Numbered from the stretch's first letter, positions 7,652 through 14,376 are shown. The stretch is 16,265 nt of DNA from Bacillota bacterium (GCA_029239575.1 JARBUP010000033.1:1-16265), one strand, 5' to 3'. A program made the numbers and translations. The notes: a model not told the origin generated them from the letters alone.

Positions 7652-8830
7652 ATGAAAAAATACAATTTAACTATATTAATTTTTATTATGATTATGTTAT
7701 TTGCTTTTACTTCATGCAGTAAAAATCCAGTAAAGGATAATAATCAAACGGAAGAAAACAATAATAACAATAATAACAGCAACAATGGAAACGATAATAA
7801 CAAAAATGAAGTGATTGATAAAATTGAAGAACAAGCACTGAATAAATTAAAAGAAATGACTATAGAAGAAAAAGTAGGTCAATTATTTTTGGTTAGATGT
7901 CCATTAAAAGATCAACTTGATTTATTTATGTCTATGAATCCTGGAGGGTTTATTTTATTTGGTAGGGATTTTACCGATAAAACAGAGGAAAATGTAATTG
8001 ATGACATTAAATTATATCAATCTAAAAGCAATATACCAATGGTTATAGGTGTTGATGAAGAAGGTGGGACTGTTGTAAGGGCAAGTTCAAATCGCAATTT
8101 GTCAGAATATACATTTAAATCCCCTCAAGAATTATATAAATTAGGTGGTTTTGAAGAAATATATAGTGATACGATCAAGAAATCAAATTTTTTGCTTAAT
8201 TTAGGCATTAATTTAAATTTAGCACCGGTAGCAGATGTTTCAGTTAATGAAGCTGATTTTATTAACGAAAGGTCTTTTGGAGCAAATGCACTGCAGACTT
8301 CAAAATACGTAAAAACTGTTGTGAAAGCAATGAATGAGGCAGGAATTTCAAGTACATTAAAGCATTTTCCCGGATATGGGAATAATGTAGATACTCATAC
8401 TGGTTCAGCTGTTGATAAAAGAACCTATGAAGATTTTGTTACCAATGACTTTTTGCCATTTGAATCAGGAATAAAATCAGGAACACAGACTATTCTTGTT
8501 TCACATAATATAGTTGAATCTATGGATAAAGAATATGCAGCATCTCTTTCAAAAAAAGTAATTAATATATTAAGACATGATTTGGAATTTAAAGGCGTTA
8601 TTATGACTGATGATTTATCAATGGGAGCAGTACAGCAGTTAAAAAATGTACATGAACCTGAGGTAACAGCAGTTTTAGCTGGTGAAGATATGCTCATTGT
8701 CACTGATTTTGAAAAAAGTTATAATACTCTTTTAAATGCTGTAAAATCTAAAGTTATATCAATAGAAAGAATTGATGAATCAGTTTTAAGAATATTAAAA
8801 TGGAAATATGCTACTAAAATAATAAATTAA
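7652..8830 (+). CDS. Glycoside hydrolase family 3 lipoprotein, NagZ-like beta-N-acetylhexosaminidase
   Basis: Likely cleaves terminal beta-linked GlcNAc from peptidoglycan fragments at the cell surface. A lipoprotein signal ends in the lipobox FTSC with the lipidated Cys at 22. An Asn/Asp/Glu low-complexity linker (about 28-53) then tethers one GH3 N-terminal TIM barrel (about 58-392). Seen: MTIEEKVGQLF, GGFILFGRD, IGVDEEGGTVVR, LAPVADV, KHFPGYG (237-243), the NagZ-type Asp-His acid/base loop D247-T-H249, and the nucleophile motif MTDDLSMGAV with Asp at 320. The D-x-H loop separates NagZ-type enzymes from other GH3 glucosidases. KHFPGYG has Tyr where most NagZ proteins have His. No second GH3 domain follows. 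AAGAGGA lies 6 nt before the ATG. Confidence 0.9.
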   Translation: MKKYNLTILIFIMIMLFAFTSCSKNPVKDNNQTEENNNNNNNSNNGNDNNKNEVIDKIEEQALNKLKEMTIEEKVGQLFLVRCPLKDQLDLFMSMNPGGFILFGRDFTDKTEENVIDDIKLYQSKSNIPMVIGVDEEGGTVVRASSNRNLSEYTFKSPQELYKLGGFEEIYSDTIKKSNFLLNLGINLNLAPVADVSVNEADFINERSFGANALQTSKYVKTVVKAMNEAGISSTLKHFPGYGNNVDTHTGSAVDKRTYEDFVTNDFLPFESGIKSGTQTILVSHNIVESMDKEYAASLSKKVINILRHDLEFKGVIMTDDLSMGAVQQLKNVHEPEVTAVLAGEDMLIVTDFEKSYNTLLNAVKSKVISIERIDESVLRILKWKYATKIIN

Positions 8831-8901
8831 ATTAATGCTTAAAACAAATTAATAGGTTAAAAACACAAAATTAGAGCGTATAACATAAAAGTATTATAAG
8901 A

Positions 8902-8945
8902 AAAAGACCATTTAGAGTTAAAAATATAATTCTAAATGGTCTTTT
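8902..8945. terminator. Bidirectional terminator between convergent GH3 and ATPase genes
   Basis: Perfect 15-bp arms, AAAAGACCATTTAGA and TCTAAATGGTCTTTT, enclose a 14-nt AT-rich loop. There is an A-run on one side and a T-run on the other, so the hairpin can terminate transcripts from the GH3 gene (+) and from the ATPase gene (-), which converge here. Confidence 0.9.
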
Positions 8946-9022
8946 CTTTTTGAATTTAACGAATGTCACTATGAAATATTAAGTTGTTCAGTGGCATTTT
9001 CGCGAGTTGTATTTTTTATTAA

Positions 9023-11677
9023 TTATTTTTTTATAAACTTTTTACCAAACACTATTACCTCATGTGATACTAATGGAACCATTGATAATAATATTAAGTT
9101 AATCCATTCTTCTAAATGTAATTGAGCTGTTTCAAATACTTCAACTAAGAATGGTACTTCAGTAACTATTACTTGAAGGAATAATCCTAATATGAAAGCA
9201 CCTATCATAGCTTTGTTTTCCAATAAATTCATTTTGAATAATGATTTATCATAGTTTCTCATACCAATTGCATGGAACAACTGTGATACACCAAGAGTTG
9301 TAAATGCATATGTTTGAGCATGTGATATAATAAATGGATCTTCTAAAGCTACTTTAATATTAGCAAGTGTTACTTGTAATCCTTCTGCACCTAAATGTCT
9401 GATTGGTGACCATAAGAATGCACCTAATGTTAAACAAGCGATCATGAATCCATTGTATATTGTAAATGCCATTGCGCCGTTTGCAAATAATCCTTCATTT
9501 GGATCACGTGGTTTTGCTTTCATTATATCTTTGTCTTTAGGGTCAACACCAAGTGCTAATGCTGGTAATGAGTCAGTTATTAAGTTAATCCATAATATAT
9601 GAATTGCTTTAAGTGGTGACTGAAGACCAATAACAATAGCTGTAAACATGGATATAACTTCACCAAAGTTTGAAGAAAGAAGGAACAATACTGTCTTTTT
9701 AATATTTTGATAAATTCCTCTACCTTCAGCAACAGCTTTTTCAATAGTTGCAAAGTTATCATCTGTAAGAACCATATCAGCGGCTCCTTTAGCAACGTCG
9801 GTACCTGTGATACCCATTGCAACACCTATATCAGCAGCTTTAAGAGATGGAGCATCATTTACACCGTCACCTGTCATTGAAACTATGCTACCGTTAGATT
9901 TGAAAGCTTTTACTATCATAACTTTATGTTCTGGAGAAACACGAGCAAATACACGAAGATTTTTAACTATACCATTTAAATGTTCTTGTGTCATTTCGTT
10001 TAATTCACTACCAGTAATACATTGATTTTCATCATCAGCTATTCCTAATTCTTTTGCTATAGCTAAAGCTGTATCTCTGTGGTCACCAGTGATCATTATT
10101 GTTGTAATACCAGCTTCTTTAAATTCTTTAACAGAATTTTTAGCTTCTGGACGAGGAGGGTCAATCATACCTACTAAACCAGCAAATGTAAGATTTTCTT
10201 CTTTAGCAGAGTCATCACCTTCTTTAACACCCAATGCTAAAACTCTAAGTGCTCCTTTTGCCATTTCACCTGCTGCTTGGTCAATATCTATTAAATCTTG
10301 TTCTGTTATATCTGTTACTACACCATTTTTAATTATTTTTACACATTTTTTAAGAAGTATATCCATAGCTCCTTTTGTGTAACCCATTACTTTACCATTT
10401 TCATATTTATGAACAGTTGTCATCATTTTACGAGTAGAATCAAATGCTTGTTCATTAATTCTTGGAGCTTTTTCTTCAATACCTTCTCTTGTAACATTTA
10501 CTAAAGCACCCATATCAAGAAGGGCTAATTCTGTTGGATCACCAATTCTTGAATCGTTAGCTGTTGAAGCATCATTACAAAGAACAAAGCCATCCATAAA
10601 TAATGTATCTTTTTCATATGAAAGTTCTTTTACATCTTTAACTTGACCGTTTAAGTAAACTTTTGTAACAGTCATTTTATTTTGAGTTAATGTACCAGTT
10701 TTATCTGAACATACAACCGAAACTGCACCTAATGTTTCAACTGAAGGAAGTTTACGAACGATAGTGTTAACAGCAACCATTCTTTGAACGCCAAGAGCTA
10801 AAACTATTGTAACAACAGCTGTAAGACCTTCAGGTATTGCAGCAACTGCTAATGAAATTGCAGTGATTAACATTTCAGCAATATCACGTTTTTGTAAAAC
10901 AGCTATTGCAAACATAGCTACGCATATAACAATGGCAATAATACCAAGAACTTTACCTAATTCATTAAGTCGTTTTTGAAGTGGTGTTAATTCATTTTGA
11001 GTTTCTGTAAGCATAGTTGCAATTTTACCTATTTCAGTATCCATACCTGTATAAGCAACAACACCTTCACCACGGCCATATGAAACGCTTGTAGATGAAA
11101 AGGCCATATTTATTTGATCGCCAATACCTACATCGCTTGTAGCTACGAAGTTTGCATCTTTTTCTACTGGTACTGATTCACCAGTCAAAGCAGATTCTTC
11201 AATTTTAAGATTAACTGATTGTATAAGTCTTAAATCTGCAGGAATTACACGACCTGCTTCAAGTAATACTATATCACCTACTACTAATTGACTTGCTGGA
11301 ATCTCTACAATTTTACCATCACGTCTAACCATTGCTGTTGGACTTGACATTTTCTTTAAGGCTTCAAGAGCTTGCTCTGCCTTTGATTCTTGAACCATAC
11401 CTATTACTGCATTTAAAAGCACAACTAAAAGTATTATTATTGCATCATCCACTTCGTGAAGAAATATTGAAATAGCTGCTGCTGCAAAAAGTATGTAAAT
11501 CATGGTATCTTGAAGTTGAGCTAAAAACATTTGTAATTTTGTTTTGCCTTTTTGTTCAACTAAAGCATTTGGACCATTTTCATCATACAATTTTTTTGCT
11601 TGTTCTTGAGTAAGACCTGTGCTTTTAGTAGTTTTTAACTTTGCACAAACATCATCAATGCCTTTTTGATAGTACAT
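9023..11677 (-). CDS. Type IIA (P2A) P-type cation-transporting ATPase, Ca2+-ATPase family, possibly Mn2+ efflux
   Basis: ATP-driven membrane cation pump of 884 residues. Order: N-terminal cation-ATPase domain, actuator with TGES (165-168), TM4 IPEGLTAVV (E283), phosphorylation site DKTGTLT (D325), hinge TGDGVNDAPSLK, then a six-helix C-terminal bundle. Ion-site residues matching SERCA are present: TM5 SSNFGEV (N670, E673) and TM6 NLITDSLPALALG (N698, T701, D702). The start at 11677 is chosen because AAAGGAG lies 7 nt before it and MYYQKGIDDV fits the family; an in-frame ATG 39 nt upstream has no ribosome site. By homology alone it would be called a calcium pump. However, the leader carries a manganese-type riboswitch, so Mn2+ (or Mn2+/Ca2+) export is at least as likely. 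The TM4 motif has Thr instead of the common Pro after PEGL. Confidence 0.93.
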   Translation of the reverse strand: MYYQKGIDDVCAKLKTTKSTGLTQEQAKKLYDENGPNALVEQKGKTKLQMFLAQLQDTMIYILFAAAAISIFLHEVDDAIIILLVVLLNAVIGMVQESKAEQALEALKKMSSPTAMVRRDGKIVEIPASQLVVGDIVLLEAGRVIPADLRLIQSVNLKIEESALTGESVPVEKDANFVATSDVGIGDQINMAFSSTSVSYGRGEGVVAYTGMDTEIGKIATMLTETQNELTPLQKRLNELGKVLGIIAIVICVAMFAIAVLQKRDIAEMLITAISLAVAAIPEGLTAVVTIVLALGVQRMVAVNTIVRKLPSVETLGAVSVVCSDKTGTLTQNKMTVTKVYLNGQVKDVKELSYEKDTLFMDGFVLCNDASTANDSRIGDPTELALLDMGALVNVTREGIEEKAPRINEQAFDSTRKMMTTVHKYENGKVMGYTKGAMDILLKKCVKIIKNGVVTDITEQDLIDIDQAAGEMAKGALRVLALGVKEGDDSAKEENLTFAGLVGMIDPPRPEAKNSVKEFKEAGITTIMITGDHRDTALAIAKELGIADDENQCITGSELNEMTQEHLNGIVKNLRVFARVSPEHKVMIVKAFKSNGSIVSMTGDGVNDAPSLKAADIGVAMGITGTDVAKGAADMVLTDDNFATIEKAVAEGRGIYQNIKKTVLFLLSSNFGEVISMFTAIVIGLQSPLKAIHILWINLITDSLPALALGVDPKDKDIMKAKPRDPNEGLFANGAMAFTIYNGFMIACLTLGAFLWSPIRHLGAEGLQVTLANIKVALEDPFIISHAQTYAFTTLGVSQLFHAIGMRNYDKSLFKMNLLENKAMIGAFILGLFLQVIVTEVPFLVEVFETAQLHLEEWINLILLSMVPLVSHEVIVFGKKFIKK

Positions 11678-11785
11678 TTTGAATCTCCTTTTTTTGAAAA
11701 ATTTTAATATATTCATAAAATTGCTTTACAATTTATATGCTTAGTTAATTGTTGAAAGAATGAAAACATTTACTTTGGCTTATAT

Positions 11786-11838
11786 AAAAAAGACCTTTAA
11801 TATATTTTCTATAAATTAAAAAAATATACTAAAAGTCT
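11786..11838 (-). terminator. Riboswitch-controlled intrinsic terminator in the ATPase leader
   Basis: On the minus strand, an 18-nt arm beginning AGACUUUUAG (11838 downwards) pairs with the arm ending AAAGGUCU (11808-11791), with two G-U wobbles and no mismatches, around a 12-nt loop and followed by a U-tract. The 5' part of the first arm (CUUUUAG) is also the 3' strand of aptamer helix P1, so the terminator and the P1-closed aptamer exclude each other. Confidence 0.85.
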
Positions 11839-11934
11839 GGTTACCTAGGCAGATTATTAGCCAGAATTTTCATTCATGATGTTGACTAATAATTTAAAAC
11901 TACTCCCTTTTAGACGATATTCAATTGTCTCAAC
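11786..11934 (-). ncRNA. yybP-ykoY-type manganese riboswitch, leader of the P-type ATPase
   Basis: The minus-strand leader shows a conserved aptamer arrangement. P1 strand CUAAAAG (11913-11907) is followed directly by GGAGUAG (11906-11900), giving the family hallmark GGGAGUAG. Then come P2 strand AUUAUUAG (11893-11886), GUCAACAU, a small hairpin, UCUGG and the P2 return strand CUAAUAAU (11860-11853). Finally CUGCCUAGGUAACCAGACUU closes with the P1 return CUUUUAG. These motifs match what I remember of yybP-ykoY RNAs, which bind Mn2+ and commonly precede cation P-type ATPases. The P1 return strand is shared with the downstream terminator, so ligand binding should favour read-through (an ON switch). 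No covariance search could be run. Confidence 0.82.
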
Positions 11935-11940
11935 AAAATT

Positions 11941-11969
11941 ATTATAACAAATACTTGTTATTTTGTAAA
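11941..11969 (-). promoter_or_regulatory. Promoter of the riboswitch-ATPase unit
   Basis: On the minus strand TTTACA (11969-11964) is spaced 17 nt from a perfect TATAAT (11946-11941). The predicted start near 11934 places the whole aptamer within the transcript. The -35 box and spacer lie inside an inverted repeat (11949-11978). Confidence 0.8.
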
Positions 11970-11978
11970 CAAGTATTT
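11949..11978. promoter_or_regulatory. Inverted repeat overlapping the ATPase promoter, candidate operator
   Basis: Perfect 11-bp arms AAATACTTGTT (11949-11959) and AACAAGTATTT (11968-11978) are separated by 8 bp. The repeat covers the -35 box and most of the -35/-10 spacer, the position expected for a repressor or MerR-like regulator. No regulator gene is nearby and I do not recognise the motif. From here to the hairpin at 12044 I see nothing else. Confidence 0.5.
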
Positions 11979-12043
11979 TGCAAGTTTAAATTATAAACTT
12001 TCATTCAAACGGATTGGTCGTATTTTAGTTTATTTAATAATTT

Positions 12044-12071
12044 AAAAAAAGAAAATCGAAGTTCTTTTTTT
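12044..12071. other. A/T-rich hairpin with poly-A and poly-T arms
   Basis: Arms AAAAAAAGAA (12044-12053) and TTCTTTTTTT (12062-12071) flank an 8-nt loop. It could be a weak bidirectional terminator insulating the ATPase unit from the TIGR04086 gene, but the stem has only one G-C pair per arm. The TIGR04086 gene needs a promoter in this stretch and I could not find a convincing one. Confidence 0.3.
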
Positions 12072-12125
12072 ATAAAAAGTGAATAAAATGTTAATGTAAT
12101 TAAGTTATAATTAATGGAGGTTTAT

Positions 12126-12473
12126 ATGAAAATAGGAGCATTAGTAAAATATTCATTATATTTAATGATAATGATTTTTGTGACGTCTTTAATCCTTACT
12201 GTTTACTTATATTTTTTCTCAACTAATCAAGCTATTGAATTAGCATATAATTTTGTTGTTCCACTCTGCATGTTTGTGGCATCATTGTTATATTCAAGAA
12301 GCACTCATGAAAAAGGATTATTAAGGGGCATGGAAATATGGATTCTATATTTTGCAGTTATATTTATTATAAAATTCATAATGAAATCTGCTGATGAAAT
12401 AAATATAATACAAAATTTAATTTATCTTCCTATTTCTATAATTGGCGGAGTAATAGGCGTAAATATTAAATAA
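12126..12473 (+). CDS. TIGR04086-type four-helix small membrane protein
   Basis: A 115-residue integral membrane protein with about four hydrophobic segments (roughly 8-30, 40-57, 68-88, 95-113) and almost no soluble domain. The size, the STHEKGLLRGMEIW segment in the middle loop, and the position upstream of scfA/scfB match the uncharacterised TIGR04086 family of Firmicutes. Function is unknown. An upstream in-frame ATG (12114) is rejected because GGAGG (12116-12120) lies inside that extension, 5 nt before the 12126 ATG. In many clostridia, as I recall, this gene sits right after yajC; here 4.6 kb separates the two. Confidence 0.8.
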   Translation: MKIGALVKYSLYLMIMIFVTSLILTVYLYFFSTNQAIELAYNFVVPLCMFVASLLYSRSTHEKGLLRGMEIWILYFAVIFIIKFIMKSADEINIIQNLIYLPISIIGGVIGVNIK

Positions 12474-12480
12474 TATAAAA

Positions 12481-12537
12481 AAGGGACGGTCCTTAAAGCC
12501 CTGAAGATGGCTCTGATAAAAGAAAGGACCGTCCCTT
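12481..12537. repeat. GC-rich REP-like palindromic element
   Basis: Perfect 14-bp arms AAGGGACGGTCCTT (12481-12494) and AAGGACCGTCCCTT (12524-12537) enclose a 29-nt loop with a smaller nested hairpin (AGCC 12497-12500 / GGCT 12509-12512). The arms are far richer in G+C than the surrounding DNA. GGGACGGTCC-type palindromes are, from memory, dispersed repeats in several Firmicutes and relate to REP-associated or IS200/IS605-like transposases. On the plus strand no T-tract follows, so it is not a good terminator for the TIGR04086 gene; on the minus strand it is followed by T residues. Confidence 0.6.
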
Positions 12538-12573
12538 AAAAAATGAAAACTTTCCTATTAAAATAAAAAAATG

Positions 12574-12602
12574 CTTTATAAACGTCTTAAGAAATGATAT
12601 AA
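12574..12602 (+). promoter_or_regulatory. Probable promoter of scfA-scfB
   Basis: TTTATA (12574-12579) lies 17 nt from an extended -10 TGATATAAA (12594-12602). The expected start near 12609 gives a short leader with AGGAGG ahead of scfA. The -35 is weak (4 of 6), compensated by the TGn extension. Confidence 0.55.
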
Positions 12603-12630
12603 TGTGTAAAGTTGTCTTAGGAGGTAAAAA

Positions 12631-12771
12631 ATGATACATATTAAAACTTTAAACAAAACGAAATTAACAGATAATGTTAATGTTAAAGGTTGCGGAGAAT
12701 GCCAAACTTCTTGTCAATCTGCTTGTAAGACTTCTTGTACTGTAGGAAATCAAAAGTGCGAGAACAAATAA
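12631..12771 (+). CDS. scfA: SCIFF ranthipeptide precursor (six cysteines in forty-five residues)
   Basis: A 46-residue RiPP precursor, too short for most gene finders. The leader-like N-terminus begins MIHIKTLNKTKL; the core begins at residue 21 as CGECQTSCQSACKTSC and continues TVGNQKCENK. The six cysteines are C21, C24, C28, C32, C36 and C43, the defining SCIFF pattern (TIGR03973). The neighbouring radical-SAM enzyme is expected to form a thioether from a Cys to the side chain of a Thr. In the C. thermocellum homologue CteA I recall a Cys32-Thr37 bond, and both residues fall at exactly these positions here. AGGAGG lies 5 nt before the ATG. The mature product and its role are unknown; a peptide signal or a housekeeping role has been discussed. 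Confidence 0.96.
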   Translation: MIHIKTLNKTKLTDNVNVKGCGECQTSCQSACKTSCTVGNQKCENK

Positions 12772-12775
12772 TTAT

Positions 12776-12800
12776 GTAGTGGCATATGCCACTACTTTTT
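12776..12800 (+). terminator. Palindromic terminator/attenuator between scfA and scfB
   Basis: A perfect 8-bp stem GTAGTGGC / GCCACTAC around ATAT (itself palindromic) is followed immediately by TTTTT. It begins 4 nt after the scfA stop. With no clear promoter before scfB, partial read-through would yield much more precursor mRNA than maturase mRNA. Confidence 0.8.
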
Positions 12801-12870
12801 AATTGGTAAATATTTAATTAAAATATAAATAAGAATGAAGAAATAACTTTGTAATTTTTGGAGGAATAAA

Positions 12871-14208
12871 ATGATACACAGTTTTAAAATGAATGATATG
12901 TACGGAGTAATAGATACAAATAGCGGGTTGGTACATATAGTTGATGAAATTATATATGATTTATTAAATGAAGAAAGCTATAAATCAGAAAAAATGTTAA
13001 AGAATATTTATTTGAAATATGGACAAGATATAACTGATGAAGCCGTATCTGAAATAAATTATTTAATTGAAAATAAAATGCTTTATACAGAAGAAACTGT
13101 TGTAGGAAATAAAATAAAACCTGCAATAAAAGCTATGTGTTTAAATATGGCACATGATTGTAATTTAAAATGTGAATACTGTTTTGCTTCTCAAGGTGAT
13201 TTTAAAGGCGAAAAAAGTTTAATGAGTTTTGAAGTAGGAAAAAAAGCTTTTGATTTTTTAGTTAAAAGTTCAGAAAAAAGAGTAAACCTTGAAGTAGATT
13301 TTTTCGGTGGCGAACCTTTAATGAATTTTGACGTTATTAAACAATTAGTTGAGTATGGAAGAAGCTTAGAAAAACCGTATAATAAAAATTTTAGATTTAC
13401 TATTACAACTAATGGCGTTTTATTAGATGATGAAAAAATTGATTATATAAATGAAAATATGAGCAATGTAGTTTTAAGCTTAGATGGTAGAAAATCAACA
13501 AATGACCGTATGCGTAAAACTGTTAATGATAAAGGAAGTTATGATGTGATAGTTAAGAACTTCCAAAACTTAATTGAAAAAAGAGGGGATAAGGAATATC
13601 ATGCTAGAGGTACTTTTACTGCATATAACCTTGACTTTTCAGAAGATATAAAGCATATGAGAGAACTTGGATTTAAAAATATTTCAGTTGAACCTGTTGT
13701 TGCAAAACCTGAAGAAAAATATGCTTTGTTAGACGAACATGTAGAACAATTAAAGCAGGAATATGAAGAATTGGCAAAATTCTATGTTGAAGCTCGCAAA
13801 GATTCAAATAAGGAATTTAACTTTTTCCATTTCAATATTGACTTAGAAGGTGGCCCTTGCGTTTATAAACGTTCAATTGGATGTGGAGCTGGCACTGAAT
13901 ATGTTGCAGTAACTCCTGAAGGAGATTATTATCCATGTCATCAGTTTGTTGGAGAAAAAGAATTTATTATTGGAAATGTTGATGAAGGCGTTACAGAGGT
14001 CGAAGTAGTTAATAAATTTAAAGATGTTTCAGTTAATGATAAACCTACATGTAATAAGTGTTGGGCAAAATATTTCTGCAGTGGTGGATGTCATGCTAAT
14101 GCATATAATTTCAACAAGGATTTTAAAATACCTTATGAAGTTGGATGTGAGCTACAAAAGAAACGTGTAGAATGTTCTATTATGATTAAATCAAAACTTG
14201 AAAATTAA
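12871..14208 (+). CDS. scfB: SCIFF peptide maturase, radical SAM/SPASM thioether-forming enzyme
   Basis: Cytosolic iron-sulfur enzyme that cleaves SAM to a 5'-deoxyadenosyl radical and installs Cys-Thr thioether links in ScfA. The 445 residues match the TIGR03974 family. Residues 1-85 resemble the RiPP recognition element that grips the leader (FKMNDMYGVIDTNSGLVHIV). The radical-SAM core carries C97-x3-C101-x2-C104 within CNLKCEYCFA, then FFGGEPLMNFD. The C-terminal SPASM region supplies ligands for two auxiliary 4Fe-4S clusters: C330, C338, C356, C394, C397, C403, C407 and C426, with C435 close by. All motifs are intact. GGAGG lies 8 nt before the ATG. The 99-nt gap after scfA holds a terminator. 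Confidence 0.96.
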   Translation: MIHSFKMNDMYGVIDTNSGLVHIVDEIIYDLLNEESYKSEKMLKNIYLKYGQDITDEAVSEINYLIENKMLYTEETVVGNKIKPAIKAMCLNMAHDCNLKCEYCFASQGDFKGEKSLMSFEVGKKAFDFLVKSSEKRVNLEVDFFGGEPLMNFDVIKQLVEYGRSLEKPYNKNFRFTITTNGVLLDDEKIDYINENMSNVVLSLDGRKSTNDRMRKTVNDKGSYDVIVKNFQNLIEKRGDKEYHARGTFTAYNLDFSEDIKHMRELGFKNISVEPVVAKPEEKYALLDEHVEQLKQEYEELAKFYVEARKDSNKEFNFFHFNIDLEGGPCVYKRSIGCGAGTEYVAVTPEGDYYPCHQFVGEKEFIIGNVDEGVTEVEVVNKFKDVSVNDKPTCNKCWAKYFCSGGCHANAYNFNKDFKIPYEVGCELQKKRVECSIMIKSKLEN

Positions 14209-14220
14209 TATTAAATGATT

Positions 14221-14269
14221 ATAACTCAATTGTTTGTCATGCTAATGGGCATCTAAGGGTGACAGTTAT
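14221..14269 (+). other. Unexplained interrupted inverted repeat downstream of scfB
   Basis: Successive complementary blocks nest around a 6-nt loop: ATAAC (14221-14225) with GTTAT (14265-14269), TGTCA (14235-14239) with TGACA (14260-14264), and TGC (14240-14242) with GCA (14249-14251), with one-sided bulges of 9 and 8 nt. No T-tract follows, so it is not a typical terminator. It may be an RNA fold or a chance structure. Confidence 0.3.
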
Positions 14270-14312
14270 TAAATATAAGAAATATTAGTTTAAATGTAAA
14301 AAAAAGTGGTAA

Positions 14313-14336
14313 ATATAGTATAATATATAGTATAAT
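14313..14336 (+). promoter_or_regulatory. Tandem duplicated -10 region ahead of the LapA-domain gene
   Basis: The 12-mer ATATAGTATAAT occurs twice, head to tail (14313-14324, 14325-14336), each copy ending in a perfect TATAAT. No strong -35 box is seen at 16-18 nt from either. The copies lie 40-60 nt before the start codon, a plausible promoter position. Confidence 0.45.
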
Positions 14337-14376
14337 GTATTAAAATAACTAATTACATATAGGAAGGAGTTTAAAT

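Noticed and set aside
8962..8998. Imperfect hairpin AATGTCACT / AGTGGCATT downstream of the ATPase stop
   Set aside because: It has an 18-19-nt loop, a wobble pair and no T-tract on either strand. The strong bidirectional terminator at 8902-8945 explains termination better.
11678..11716. Thirteen-residue N-terminal extension (MNILKFFKKRRFK) of the ATPase
   Set aside because: A strong AAAGGAG ribosome site inside this stretch serves the inner ATG at 11677, and the extension has no ribosome site of its own.
12106..12111. Perfect TATAAT just before the TIGR04086 gene
   Set aside because: Transcription would begin inside the ribosome site at 12116-12120, and no -35 lies 16-18 nt upstream. It is probably chance in AT-rich DNA.
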